Shown here one piece after another: positions 53,064-63,926 of a stretch of 64,000 nt of DNA. The stretch comes from a virus. Made by a program: the position numbers and the translations under genes. Below the pieces are notes generated by a model. That model did no database searches, was not told the origin of the DNA, and was given only the letters and a program-made list of their open reading frames with translations. Numbering within the stretch: position 1 is the stretch's first letter; each line of letters opens with the position of its first letter. Where the stretch lies: IMG/VR virus record IMGVR_UViG_3300033143_005075, positions 56,099-120,098 of that record. One strand, given 5' to 3'.

Positions 53064-56003
53064 TTAGTTGCCTCTGATGTTCCTAAATAACTTACCAGTT
53101 TCTGCTATAAGATCTTGTGTCCCACCTATAATCTCACCTATAGGTTGGAACATCTTGTAGAATTTGTGTGCTAGCAGCTCTGGTATACCCTTGAAGTCCT
53201 TCTTTTGCATACCTTCCAGATTTCCGATAAATGGTTCTCCCTTATGGACTAAGCCCGATATGGTAATTGGATTCTGGTTGAAATAGAACTCACCCAGGGA
53301 TGTCCAAGCTCCTTGCATCCACTTTGTATCTCCAAATACCAGAGATCCTACTTTGTTCATGATTCCAAATTTCATCATTGCTATTGGAACCGATAGGAAG
53401 AGTCCAAATCCTGCATTTATAGCACTTTGACCACGCATGCCGTCTATGATTCCTCCTGTAACATTAGTGAGATTACCCATGAGATTTTGATTGATCACAG
53501 TGGCGCCGCCAATAGAGAGATCTAAACTGAAAGTACCTTGAAGCGTAGTAAGCGCAGCTTCTAATACGTTTATCTTAGCATTGGCTGCACTTGGTGTGTT
53601 TATGATCTTACCGAAAGCATTTGCCATCTGTGTGACACTCTTCCCATTTTTGGTTATACTAAAGAGACGATTAGCTAGGGTGGCTATCTCTTGGGCTGCC
53701 GCGGATGTCGTTTTCTTTGAGGTTCCTTTTATTAGAGAATTTGCAATGTCATCAATAATTGAAATTGCATTGCCTGGTGATTTTGCCTTTAAAATCCAGC
53801 CTGTTGCTTTCTGTAGCAGCGCAGGACTAACACCTTTGAATCCTGTTAATGCTTTGGTACCCATTGCTGCAAAGAGTTTCTTAGCGATTCCTCTCGCTAA
53901 GAAACCTCCTACTTTGCTGAGAATCTTTCCACCAAAGACGGCTAGACCAACTTGCAGTGCACCCTCACCAATCCATGCTACAGCACGCATTGCTGATGTT
54001 GATCCACTGAAGAGCTTCTTTCCGAAATCTCTGCGCACTGTGGTATGTACATCAGGAACCACAATCGTCACTGCTCCAGTTTCTTTTGAGATTCTATGTG
54101 TTACTTCCTTAACACCAATTAGTCCCCACATGTCATTAACATTATCATAGATTAGAATAGTATCATGAGGCCTGATACCTGGATCAAGAGTGAGTATGAG
54201 TTCTCCTCCGTAATAGTCTTTGATCAGGTTCGCAAGAATTGAGTTCCCAATGATGTACTCAAATGAATCAAACCAGAACATGTTTCTGATCATGGCATTC
54301 TTCTGGAATGTCGCATATGTTTTCACAGCAGAAGCTTCCAGTGTTGGTGATGCTGATACAGTTATATTCTTGCGCTGATTTGGCTTATCAATATTTCCTA
54401 AAGAAATATTACCAAATGTTGACCCAAAGATTGTTGTTCCTAAGTCACCTGTGACAATGGTGGCTCGTGCAATCCATCCAAGTGCTGTCTCAAAGAGGAA
54501 TGATAGATCAACACGATTGAAGCCCGACTCGAGACGTATGTCATTTTTAATGATGTCCTTTGCTGTTGTCTTCATGTGTGACTTTGAAACTGACGTGAAT
54601 CCAGGACAAGCAGCAGCTAATTGCCAAGACATCATAAGGCATACCATAGGAAGAGATCTGCTAAGAACCCACGCTTCTTTTTCAAGTTTCGCATTCTTTT
54701 CAGAATGCTTACCCAATGTGTCTTTAGTACTCTGATCTATATGGAGATTCTCAATACCGAGAGATTGTTGATTCGAAAGGGCACTTGCTTCTTCAATACT
54801 CATTCGTCCAATTTCATGGATGTCCTTGTAATATAAATTACGAGTACGGATACCTTCTACAATGAACTCAGCGCGTTGGCCATAATTAATGACTCCGATA
54901 TCCATCAATGATTGTGAGATAAAATGCTTTACCATTTTATGCACTGGTCGTGTTGCATCTGTTTCATCAATGACATTACTTTGTTCTTTCCATTCTTTTT
55001 CTAGTAACTCTTTTACCATCTTGTATGCTTTATCTTCTCTTCTAGCTGATTCTTGTAATAGTTTGATATATGGATAATATCTCATTGTCGAGACAGCATT
55101 TTCAAGCGTATATTGATATACGCCATCATCTGTATCCATAACCATAGTCTCATCTTCATCAAAAGGTCTGGTCATGAAATGGTATCCGGGCTTCTGGAGA
55201 GTGAAATCTTGGAGAGCGTCCCATGATGTTTCATTATATATTAGCCATCTTCTTGGAGAAAAGAATACAGTTTGGTCATCAGTAAGATTTATGTTCGCAA
55301 GTCTGCTATCAATTATGGACATGTTCATGCCAAGTGCATTTCCTGCTGACTCAGCTAACATCGTCTTGAATCTCCTATTGATAATATTCTGATATTGAAA
55401 TGCTTCTACTCTATTCCCATATAGAGATCCCAAGAATGGAGAAGCGCCCCCCAGATGTTTCATCTCTTTGTTCTGATCCAGGATATTCGAAACAAGTCCT
55501 AAGTCTGTATGTGTCCTGCTACCCAATGAAGTAAGATTCAAAAGCGATCCGAAGTCTTCGCCCGCTCCCGTTCCTATTGGTCTAGTTAATTGTGAACCCC
55601 AACTTTGTGCTGTTATAGTTAATATATCTGACCCTTGAATTTCTGCTATCTCTCCTGAGAATACAATAGACTCTGGTCCAAGGTGTGCATTGTATCCCAT
55701 TCTGATTTGTATCATGGCGCCTGGTCTTAGCATTAGGGCTGTGAAGTTCTCTTCGTCTGATGGATATGCTGCAAATGGATTTTCAACCTGAAGTCTTTCT
55801 CCTGCTACATTAGACAGTTTACCATAGAGATTTGAAACCTTGATCACAGCAACACTGGATGCTCTTTTGCGACTTGAGTTCATACTGATATCAATGACTG
55901 CACCATAAGAATAGAAATCATTCGCAAACAGAAGTTCTTTTCCATCTTCTTCAATGATATATAGTTTGAATGTTGGCATTGATAATCCAAAGCTATTCGG
56001 CAT
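53064..56003 (-). CDS. gpD-like baseplate hub protein with hydrophobic C terminus, 979 aa
   Basis: The N-terminal region resembles phage hub/late-control proteins (gpD, gp44-like): YGAVIDISMNSSRKRASSVA, VIKVSNLYGKLSN, then LRPGAMIQIRMGYNAHLG, FSGEIAEIQG and ILTITAQSWGSQLTRPIG. The family forms the hub that holds the spike. The usual protein is 350-400 aa; here about 580 extra residues follow, including hydrophobic Gly/Ala-rich segments (LQVGLAVFGGKILSKVGGFL, about 680-700; GFGLFLSVPIAMMKFGIMNK, about 885) that could insert into the host membrane. The start is at 56003 or the ATG at 55979; either overlaps the giant gene upstream by at least 100 bp. Confidence 0.75.
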   Translation of the reverse strand: MPNSFGLSMPTFKLYIIEEDGKELLFANDFYSYGAVIDISMNSSRKRASSVAVIKVSNLYGKLSNVAGERLQVENPFAAYPSDEENFTALMLRPGAMIQIRMGYNAHLGPESIVFSGEIAEIQGSDILTITAQSWGSQLTRPIGTGAGEDFGSLLNLTSLGSRTHTDLGLVSNILDQNKEMKHLGGASPFLGSLYGNRVEAFQYQNIINRRFKTMLAESAGNALGMNMSIIDSRLANINLTDDQTVFFSPRRWLIYNETSWDALQDFTLQKPGYHFMTRPFDEDETMVMDTDDGVYQYTLENAVSTMRYYPYIKLLQESARREDKAYKMVKELLEKEWKEQSNVIDETDATRPVHKMVKHFISQSLMDIGVINYGQRAEFIVEGIRTRNLYYKDIHEIGRMSIEEASALSNQQSLGIENLHIDQSTKDTLGKHSEKNAKLEKEAWVLSRSLPMVCLMMSWQLAAACPGFTSVSKSHMKTTAKDIIKNDIRLESGFNRVDLSFLFETALGWIARATIVTGDLGTTIFGSTFGNISLGNIDKPNQRKNITVSASPTLEASAVKTYATFQKNAMIRNMFWFDSFEYIIGNSILANLIKDYYGGELILTLDPGIRPHDTILIYDNVNDMWGLIGVKEVTHRISKETGAVTIVVPDVHTTVRRDFGKKLFSGSTSAMRAVAWIGEGALQVGLAVFGGKILSKVGGFLARGIAKKLFAAMGTKALTGFKGVSPALLQKATGWILKAKSPGNAISIIDDIANSLIKGTSKKTTSAAAQEIATLANRLFSITKNGKSVTQMANAFGKIINTPSAANAKINVLEAALTTLQGTFSLDLSIGGATVINQNLMGNLTNVTGGIIDGMRGQSAINAGFGLFLSVPIAMMKFGIMNKVGSLVFGDTKWMQGAWTSLGEFYFNQNPITISGLVHKGEPFIGNLEGMQKKDFKGIPELLAHKFYKMFQPIGEIIGGTQDLIAETGKLFRNIRGN

Positions 56004-59000
56004 TCTAGATCTAATGCTATTTTATCAACTCTATCTCTAAGCCTTTTAGTTGATAGTTGTCTATCAACTCTGTTTCTGAGCGTCATAAAGTCTTTTATAA
56101 CGTTAGTAGATGATCGATAATTGCCTCCGGGTTGCGGATTCGTGAGGTGTGGATAATCTTTTAGTGAGTCAGTAAGTGTGAATAATGTATTCGATGTTGA
56201 TGATTTCTTAATGTTGAACTTTTTAGATTTCCATTTATTACCTTTCTTCTCTAGAGAATTTGACGGATCCAGATTATTTCCACCAGCTTGCATTGCTTCA
56301 TAGATAAGATCTGTCCTTAAATCTATATCTTTCACGAGCTTCACGTACTTAATATCCCGTCCTCCTTTAGTTACGTCATTTCCTGTTATAAATGCTCTTC
56401 TTTTCCTTGTATCAGTTCCGATAAGCATTTCAATCGCCATCTGCCTGGCGATTCTTGTTCTTTCCAGATCTCCAGCAAAAGTGTCTTTCGTGAGTTGGTC
56501 ATCTAGACCATCTCTTAATTCAAGAAGCTTGTGTCTATATTGTGTCTCTCCGGGCTTTAAACGTTGAGCTGCTAGACCAGTCCCTGGATCATCTGCACTA
56601 CTAATTGCATCTTGAGTTAGTTGTGCAGCTTGTAATGATTCATTAACGAGATCACTCATAAAGTCATATACTTTATCGACAGACTTTGGATCTTTGTAGA
56701 CAAAGAAATCAGGTGTAGTAAATAATCCTAACCATGGTAGTGGTGTGTTCTTTTGTCTTCCTGTGACAAGTATAGGGAGTGGTCTGTCTCCATATGCATT
56801 ATATGTATCATAGTACTGGGTTCCTCTTCCATCAGAACTGAGATACAGATAATCATAAAATGCTAGCGTTGATGGTGATAACAAGTGAACGATATCTTCG
56901 AATATTATTCTGTCCGAGATACTAGCTTGAAATGTCGTAATATTAGGACTCTCAGTTAAATGTATACGATCATCTTTCTCGTCTCTTTGTCTCAATCCCA
57001 AGAACGGACTGACCATTGAGTTATGAAGTATATCAGCAAACTTGATCATCATCAGAATATCATATGGAATCTGACTTTCTGCACCAAGAATATCGGTGAG
57101 ATATTGTTGGACTGCTCCTATGACGGATGATACAACACCAAGACCCAATCCAAGTATTCCACCAACTATTGCTCCAGGTAACCATAGCCCTGAACCTACT
57201 AGTAAAGATGCACCAACAGCTGCAAGAATACCGGTAGGGAGTGCAGTCAATCCAAGCATGCCAGCAATACTTTGTTCATTTGTGCTCCATCTTGCAAGTT
57301 TATCAAAGTCTGAACTATTAAATGTTTCAGATGGAATAGAGAACATATCTGTATATGTATATTTTTTAGCATACGTAATTCCATTCGTAATTCTATCTAT
57401 CGTAACCTTACTTTTATCAGGCTCAAAGACATGTGAGTTCTTATATGTATTGGTTCCTGCGATCGCACCAGCTAATCCATATCTAGGATCTTGTATTAGC
57501 TTTTTGAATGGTGTCAGTAGATCCTTGAACTTACCATACTCTTTCCATGTGGTTTGTCTAGTCCTAACGCTTTTGAAATAGTTATCAGTGATAATATTAT
57601 TGAATCCGCGGGCCAATTCAATTCTATCGCCAATTGTTGGGCGATTACTTGAACTTCGTAGATATCTCTGAAATCTTTTTGTTCTTTTTATATAGTCATT
57701 AGTACTATGTATACCAAAGTGGTTGTATGCTTTTATGGCGTCCTCATTATTACTATCCGTTATTTCTTTTGGTGATGGGATACGTCTTTGTCCTCTTGTG
57801 CGTCTTATGTGTATGTCCTCTTGTGCATAATAATATGGCGACATAAGAAACGGAAGCTGATAAAAGTTCAGGACAGCAGATACTGTTGGAATCCATGTTC
57901 CAACATCAGGAATAAGATTATCCCGAATCTGTGCCATTAAGTTATGAAGGACTGCTTTATCCTTAAATAGATCACCAAGACTTTTAGCATCGTTTGTGTA
58001 TTTTGTGTAATAATCTTCGTCGCTATCTCCAGAGAGCATTGTGAGATATATCAATATGGTTGAAAGGAAAGTACTATGTAGTTCTTTTTCCTGAGCATCA
58101 TCATCTATATCTCTATCTGATCTACCAAGTGCATGTGACCAAAACTTTGCATATTTATTTGCATGAAGAGACGTCCAGAAAGCCTTTAGTCTTGCTGGTT
58201 CGGCTGTTGCTTGTGTCCAATTTGATCGCTTTTCTGATGTTACTCCTCCAGTTATTAAGGATCCTCCAACATTGATTAGTACATTCTCTGCTCTTCTTAG
58301 AAGATTTCTGAGAAGAGACTGAATCTGTGCTTCGGCTGTAGTTCTCGTTGGATTTTCTATGTATGTTTGGAGTATGGGGACAGTGAGCTCCTTAGCTACA
58401 TAACTAAACATGATGTCTAGTGTCTTATCGTACATATGTGTATCTGTGGCATCATGTCCATTCGCTATCGCTTGTTGTTCCATTGTGTTATATGCTTCTT
58501 CTAGATTTGCTATAAGTGCGACAATAGCGAGCTTCGCTGCGATCTTTTCACCACGAGATGAGATATTCATAATGATATCTTGAATCCCTCTAGTTTTGAG
58601 TTCTTTTTCACCTATTTGTATTACATATGATGGAACGGTACATGCATCTCTCAAGAGTAATGCTCGGTCATATTCTTGAGACACGCGGCGAGGTGTCTCT
58701 CTGTCTGACTGATGAATGTCAACACCACGCATTGCTAATCGTATTGAGAATGTATTAAACTTCTCTGGAAGACTCTGTATCTCAATATCAGTGATAACAC
58801 ATCCATATAGACCTACCATATTTGCGATATTGTTCTGGATAAGCATTGGAGTATCAAGACCGCTCTTGCTAATTTGAGGTTCTTTACCATTGATAGCAGT
58901 ATTGAGCTTATTTACGAGGTGTCTTCTGTGTCGATCTCTAGTAAGTAGATTATTAAGTTGTTTATGTCTGGAACTGGATTCTTCAGTACCAGCTGGTCTT

Positions 59001-62000
59001 CGAAGTGGATTGACATTCTTGATCAGGTTATATTTCTTCATCATGATATTGAGTTCAGTTGCTGCTTCTGCAATGTTTTCTACCAAGAACATATCATCTG
59101 TGATGAAGTCAATAGTTAGTTGGGTCGAACTTCCTCCAAGACACTGTGGGAATGGATATTCATGTCCCTCCATATATACTGGTACAATATTATTCTCTTG
59201 TGCTATTTTGAAGTTCGTAATCGTAGTCACATTAGTCTCTCTGTCTTTGGAATTCTCGATATTAATTTCTTTCCAAAAGAAGAGATCCGGTATGAAACTA
59301 TCAAATAAGGTGAGAACACTACTTAGCAGTGCATCCTTCAAAATAGATACTTCACTTGATATCCTGAAATTTGGTGTTTCAAAAATATCACTTGTAATAA
59401 TAGTGTGATAGACATCGCCTTCTGGTACACTATCTAATATTGCTCTATCAGTTAGTACTTGTCTTTGATTTATAATATTACCATCAACATTGCGTTTAAT
59501 TATGAATGTTGGCATGGTCTTTAACTTTACAATTGCTCTTCCATAATGATTAAATAGATTTGATAGTTCTAACACACTGTTTTCTGCTTGTGTTGTTTCT
59601 ATATCAACATTTAAGTTTTGGAATTTGCTCTTCTCTTTTGCACTCTGATCTTTCTTATAATCTGTTACAATACCACTGAATATCCCACGAATTTCCTGCG
59701 TCAACCTATCTTGAGTTGAACTTGAATTGTTCAAAATAGTATCTATTAATTTCATTGTGATGCTTATTTTTCGTCTAACATCATCATTTACTATATTCTT
59801 ATCTCTATCCTGTTCTGCAAATCTTTTCATTCTCCACATGAGAAGGTAAAGAAGACCAGCTATATATGTACCTATGTACAAATAGCTCTGAAATCTAGGG
59901 CTGCGGCTTGGATTTCTTTGGTCAACTGCTCCGTCATTTGGATTAATCGTTCCTTGTTTATGCACAGCACGAACGATTCTATTATATGAAGCTTCTGTTG
60001 GTGGTTGATGCACAGTCACGAGTTCAGGATATTTCTTCAGTTGCTTTACTATACTTATTATTAGTTCTTTTGCTGCTATTCCATCGGCTGCGCCAGTTGA
60101 TGATGCTGTTATCGAACTATCTGTTGGAATAGTATTTCCAAGATCTTCCGCCATCTTATTGATTTTAGCACTTAATTGCCTATCTATGTATGCTTTGATA
60201 TCCGCATTGTGTGGACAGTAACAGTCTGCACAATTTGTTGGATTATATAATTTGGATGTCTCTGGATCATTTGCAACGCTATTAATAAATTGCCTATATT
60301 CTGCACTGGTTCCTGGCATGAAACCTGAGATTATCTCTCGTATTCCATTTAAGACGATATCATTAATAGTTCTAAAAGCAGCACGGCTAAGTTTATCTTC
60401 TTGAGTTGCTGCAAATGTGCTCGATCTGAGACTACGGAAGAAGATTTTGATGTTGTTCCTTCTTCCTTCTTCGCCTGATTTGATATATGGCTGTAGTAAT
60501 GGGAATTCTACGTGTTGTTCATATGGTTTGTGATATAAGTAACTTGGAACTCTCTCGAGTATATCAAGATACTTATCTGGATCGACATACTCTGCGAGAA
60601 GAGAAGTATAATATTTAATGAATGGTCTGGAGAGCGATAGACTATCAACTGTCAATCCTCTTTGTGCAGGATTGGAACCACCACCTGACATAACTTTTAT
60701 ATCTCTAGTGACCTCGGATGATTCTATATCATCTCGTAAAATCGGAGTACCGCCATTTAGTATCTTCTCATAATATGTGATATCTTGACCTTCGTATCCT
60801 ACTATTTTATCTAGAAGATTGTTTGCTGCTGCATGGTCAAGTCTAACAAGCATTCCATTTGTGGAATTAGGATTTGGTGTATATGTAACAGCACTGGGGG
60901 TTATTATGCTACTGTCATATAGCATTTCTTCTACAGCATTCCTATAATTAATAAAACCAATACCTTTCTCTGACATTCTTTTACAGAATGTATTGTGTAC
61001 TCTATATAGTGTATTCGATGGTAATAGCGCACTTTTAATCTTCTGCACTTCTGATATAATTTTGGTTGCATCAGCATCCGAACCTAATCTTTTGTATGCT
61101 AATCTATATGCAACTTCAGTAGTTGCAGAATATCGATGATATTCGCTAATAAGTATTTGTGCGTACTTCTTATTAATGATTGGCGGCATTACTATAAATG
61201 TATTAGTATCAATTTCAGCCTTTGGTTTCCCAGACTTTATATCCATTGTATTAGGATTATCAGAAGTAAATGCTATATTATGTTTAGTTAATATTGTTCC
61301 CTTTCTGTCACTAACAGTAATTTCCTGTGTCTTGTTGATCGGATGCATATTACTTCTATCTATTGCATCAATAGTTAAGAATCTGATATAAGCTTCGGTC
61401 TGTCCTGATGCATAAAATCCATTATCGTATGCATTTTGGAACCGAGCCTCAAATGATTTCTGAAGATCTTTAATAAATGGCTTTGGGTCTGCAGATGTCT
61501 TTGGTAAGTTTCTCTTAATAAGAGCACCAAGATTTGTTGTAAACAATACTTCAGAATTAAGGAATAGTTTTCTGAATATCCTTTGGATTACTAATAATGG
61601 TATTGTTGATTTATCCACCCCTGTAATAGTTACTGTTGCATCTTTTGTTCCTGTGCTGTTTTCAGATGATACACGCGCTGGCATCACAGGTGAAGTATAC
61701 ATCCATTCACCAAAGACACCTCTGCTTTGCATGTTTCTGTGTTCGCTTACCCATGGCAAATCATTTATCTCTGCACTGATGCCTGATACTATGTTACTTG
61801 ATTGGTTTCTGATTTCAATCATTGTCAGGAATGGGTCAATAACATTAGTAGGGTTAATGATTGGCCAGATATCACCGTTAGTATTGAAATTCTTCCATCT
61901 CTTTGATGCATTCAACCATGCGGGTGCACGTCGTGGATCAGATGTGCTAGGAGAAAGGACTCCATTACGTGCATTTATTTGCGCTATATTAAAATTTGCC

Positions 62001-63838
62001 GCTGTAAGTTTATTCCACGACAGTTTAAATGCTTCTGTTAATTCGCGTCTGCTATATGCAGATTCAGTATATACTGATAGATCCGTACAGAACACATATG
62101 AAAGATCAGCAGTTTTTAGAGAATCTATAGGTCCCACTAATCGTTCATCTGGTAACTTGATCTTCCCTTTATCAAGATATGTATCTGATTCTCGTATCGG
62201 TAGTAATAATCCTCTGGTATACAAGAATGCTAGATAAGTATACGTTGTTGTTGTTGTGTCTCGATTAGGAGTTCTAACCAATAAGATGTACGCATCTTTA
62301 TCAATAAACTCATCGTCTCCTGGATTTACGAAATATGTATTATCTTCTCTTCCAATATATAAAGGCATAGCTAATACTGAATATTTACCTAGATCAATTT
62401 TTCTATGGTTTGTTGCATTCTTGAATGATATCGTTATTGCTTTTTCTTTTGGTATAATTGTATCAACAATGGTTTTAGATCCATTTGTATCATTCTTACG
62501 ATATTCATTTAGTCGGCAGAAATGCGTGAACCAACCAAGCTGTTCCAGTGCGGATTGTGTGTCATATAGAAATCTGATTCTGCCAGTTTCGCTTACAGGA
62601 TCCAAGTCCATGACCTGGATCCTTAAGTTGAGTTCAATAGTATCAACCAGAGATGGCACTGGTGCGATTGATATTGATCGGATTGCATACATGAATTTAA
62701 CTTTAGAATAGACTTCATCTCTAGCTGCTTTAAGGTCTTTTCTGTGTGCTTCTCCTTTTTGTGTGGAGAAGTCTTTTATGTTGTTGTCTGTGAGTACCTT
62801 TCTGAGAAGAGTCTGATCGACTGCAAAGTATGTTGGTAGATGTGACTGGAGCGGGATTAGCATCCTTGTGATTTCTTTGTTCCTGATCTGAGTAAATGGA
62901 AAAGCCTGGTACTGTGCTAAGATATGACGTAGTTCATAGTTGATCTGGTCTTTACCAGAAAAGATAATAGTGAGATTTGCTTCTCTATTTGATGTCTGTT
63001 TCCTTAGCGTCAATGATTCTTTTGTTCGTAGTGTGTCTGCGGTAACGACTTCTTTTCTATCTGTTAGACTGATGTTAGTAATTGGTGCGGTTATGTGAAC
63101 TGCACCAATTTGAAGTATTGTTTCTTTGATCCTTTTATTATCAGCAATAATATCGTTTGTCTTGTTAGATAAATGATCCTGCATGAATTTAGTATATTTT
63201 GTTGTCCATAATTCTCTTTCATCTGATTTCATGTGGCCGATTGCTTCACGTACTGTACCACCATGATTTATAATCTGTTCAATTATTTCAGTGAGTGTTT
63301 CGTCGCTTAGTTCAGACTTCGCAAATGCTCCTGTCTTTTCTGTGAGCGTTCTGAGTTCAGGATATGGTCCTCCGCGGAGGCCGCCAGCTGGGGCTTTTCT
63401 GAGATTTGCATTTTCTTTATTAGGACAATGTTGATATGCCGGACATCTGGTACACCAATCATTGGGTTCAGTTATGATAACAGTTGGATCATTTGAATCG
63501 TTCGGAATTCCATCTGTTAAGAATTTATATGCTGCAGAAAGTCTGCTATTTACCTTGTCTCTTCTAGCAAGATAATCTGCTGGTCTTACTTCGTTTCCAA
63601 CTGGAACAACAGTGGTATAGTGGGGATTCGGATCATCTGGTAAGAGGAAGAAGTCATATCGGAGAGTTGGTGCTATGCCGTCTACCTTATATAGGTCACC
63701 AAGTGCGATATCATAAACCATAACCTGTTCTGATTTCCAGCTGATTGGGCCAAACTGTTTCTTTCCAGACTTAAGATCCATAAACTGGTGGACATGTGAT
63801 GCAATAGGATTACCACCGGCATCCAAGAGACGCTTCAA
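55880..63838 (-). CDS. giant tail-associated protein with N-terminal PD-(D/E)XK nuclease domain, >2652 aa
   Basis: The start given is a TTG, but nuclease-like sequence (KLTGSIDLIL) continues in frame beyond it to about 63927, so the true start is missing (see the 63927 repeat). The nuclease domain shows GSID, MDLKSGK (about 21-27), SEQVMVYDIAL and a Cys cluster DWCTRCPAYQHCP (about 125-137), as in AddB/Cas4-type nucleases with an iron-sulphur site. After about residue 190 it becomes a huge beta-rich protein with phrases such as EANLTIIFSGKDQINYELRH and EKFNTFSIRLAMRGVDI, a second Cys cluster (TNCADCYCPHNA, about 1200), one probable membrane helix (GLLYLLMW, about 1326) and a Gly-rich hydrophobic stretch at about 2193-2247. 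Its identity (tape measure, hub partner, tail tip) is unknown. Its 3' end overlaps the hub gene by 124 bp. Confidence 0.6.
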   Translation of the reverse strand: MKRLLDAGGNPIASHVHQFMDLKSGKKQFGPISWKSEQVMVYDIALGDLYKVDGIAPTLRYDFFLLPDDPNPHYTTVVPVGNEVRPADYLARRDKVNSRLSAAYKFLTDGIPNDSNDPTVIITEPNDWCTRCPAYQHCPNKENANLRKAPAGGLRGGPYPELRTLTEKTGAFAKSELSDETLTEIIEQIINHGGTVREAIGHMKSDERELWTTKYTKFMQDHLSNKTNDIIADNKRIKETILQIGAVHITAPITNISLTDRKEVVTADTLRTKESLTLRKQTSNREANLTIIFSGKDQINYELRHILAQYQAFPFTQIRNKEITRMLIPLQSHLPTYFAVDQTLLRKVLTDNNIKDFSTQKGEAHRKDLKAARDEVYSKVKFMYAIRSISIAPVPSLVDTIELNLRIQVMDLDPVSETGRIRFLYDTQSALEQLGWFTHFCRLNEYRKNDTNGSKTIVDTIIPKEKAITISFKNATNHRKIDLGKYSVLAMPLYIGREDNTYFVNPGDDEFIDKDAYILLVRTPNRDTTTTTYTYLAFLYTRGLLLPIRESDTYLDKGKIKLPDERLVGPIDSLKTADLSYVFCTDLSVYTESAYSRRELTEAFKLSWNKLTAANFNIAQINARNGVLSPSTSDPRRAPAWLNASKRWKNFNTNGDIWPIINPTNVIDPFLTMIEIRNQSSNIVSGISAEINDLPWVSEHRNMQSRGVFGEWMYTSPVMPARVSSENSTGTKDATVTITGVDKSTIPLLVIQRIFRKLFLNSEVLFTTNLGALIKRNLPKTSADPKPFIKDLQKSFEARFQNAYDNGFYASGQTEAYIRFLTIDAIDRSNMHPINKTQEITVSDRKGTILTKHNIAFTSDNPNTMDIKSGKPKAEIDTNTFIVMPPIINKKYAQILISEYHRYSATTEVAYRLAYKRLGSDADATKIISEVQKIKSALLPSNTLYRVHNTFCKRMSEKGIGFINYRNAVEEMLYDSSIITPSAVTYTPNPNSTNGMLVRLDHAAANNLLDKIVGYEGQDITYYEKILNGGTPILRDDIESSEVTRDIKVMSGGGSNPAQRGLTVDSLSLSRPFIKYYTSLLAEYVDPDKYLDILERVPSYLYHKPYEQHVEFPLLQPYIKSGEEGRRNNIKIFFRSLRSSTFAATQEDKLSRAAFRTINDIVLNGIREIISGFMPGTSAEYRQFINSVANDPETSKLYNPTNCADCYCPHNADIKAYIDRQLSAKINKMAEDLGNTIPTDSSITASSTGAADGIAAKELIISIVKQLKKYPELVTVHQPPTEASYNRIVRAVHKQGTINPNDGAVDQRNPSRSPRFQSYLYIGTYIAGLLYLLMWRMKRFAEQDRDKNIVNDDVRRKISITMKLIDTILNNSSSTQDRLTQEIRGIFSGIVTDYKKDQSAKEKSKFQNLNVDIETTQAENSVLELSNLFNHYGRAIVKLKTMPTFIIKRNVDGNIINQRQVLTDRAILDSVPEGDVYHTIITSDIFETPNFRISSEVSILKDALLSSVLTLFDSFIPDLFFWKEINIENSKDRETNVTTITNFKIAQENNIVPVYMEGHEYPFPQCLGGSSTQLTIDFITDDMFLVENIAEAATELNIMMKKYNLIKNVNPLRRPAGTEESSSRHKQLNNLLTRDRHRRHLVNKLNTAINGKEPQISKSGLDTPMLIQNNIANMVGLYGCVITDIEIQSLPEKFNTFSIRLAMRGVDIHQSDRETPRRVSQEYDRALLLRDACTVPSYVIQIGEKELKTRGIQDIIMNISSRGEKIAAKLAIVALIANLEEAYNTMEQQAIANGHDATDTHMYDKTLDIMFSYVAKELTVPILQTYIENPTRTTAEAQIQSLLRNLLRRAENVLINVGGSLITGGVTSEKRSNWTQATAEPARLKAFWTSLHANKYAKFWSHALGRSDRDIDDDAQEKELHSTFLSTILIYLTMLSGDSDEDYYTKYTNDAKSLGDLFKDKAVLHNLMAQIRDNLIPDVGTWIPTVSAVLNFYQLPFLMSPYYYAQEDIHIRRTRGQRRIPSPKEITDSNNEDAIKAYNHFGIHSTNDYIKRTKRFQRYLRSSSNRPTIGDRIELARGFNNIITDNYFKSVRTRQTTWKEYGKFKDLLTPFKKLIQDPRYGLAGAIAGTNTYKNSHVFEPDKSKVTIDRITNGITYAKKYTYTDMFSIPSETFNSSDFDKLARWSTNEQSIAGMLGLTALPTGILAAVGASLLVGSGLWLPGAIVGGILGLGLGVVSSVIGAVQQYLTDILGAESQIPYDILMMIKFADILHNSMVSPFLGLRQRDEKDDRIHLTESPNITTFQASISDRIIFEDIVHLLSPSTLAFYDYLYLSSDGRGTQYYDTYNAYGDRPLPILVTGRQKNTPLPWLGLFTTPDFFVYKDPKSVDKVYDFMSDLVNESLQAAQLTQDAISSADDPGTGLAAQRLKPGETQYRHKLLELRDGLDDQLTKDTFAGDLERTRIARQMAIEMLIGTDTRKRRAFITGNDVTKGGRDIKYVKLVKDIDLRTDLIYEAMQAGGNNLDPSNSLEKKGNKWKSKKFNIKKSSTSNTLFTLTDSLKDYPHLTNPQPGGNYRSSTNVIKDFMTLRNRVDRQLSTKRLRDRVDKIALDLECRIALDYQCQHSNYISLKKMEKNFCLRMISILMVQSLISV
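63220..63293. repeat. direct repeat, copy 1
   Basis: This 74-bp stretch, beginning CATCTGATTTCATG, reappears base for base at 63927-64000 in the same orientation, 707 bp away. Copy 1 is in frame within the giant gene and encodes TEIIEQIINHGGTVREAIGH and the following residues. It sits in the linker between the nuclease and the tail part. Confidence 0.95.
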
Positions 63839-63926
63839 GATTAAGTCAATAGATCCAGTCAGTTTATATTCGCCATCTGGAGAACTGATTGTCTTATCAA
63901 ATCGCTTTTCCTTGTCTATTACTTGC

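Noticed and set aside
53581-54150. Long open frame on the plus strand (189 codons)
   Set aside because: It lies antisense to the hub gene, has no ribosome site and its composition is the mirror of the real gene.
61653-62237. Long open frame on the plus strand (194 codons)
   Set aside because: Antisense to the giant tail gene; low-complexity Ser/Leu-rich product and no ribosome site.
55880-63838. Calling the giant protein the tape measure
   Set aside because: It is beta-rich with domain-like variety rather than long continuous helix, and it lies next to the hub; there is not enough to assign it.
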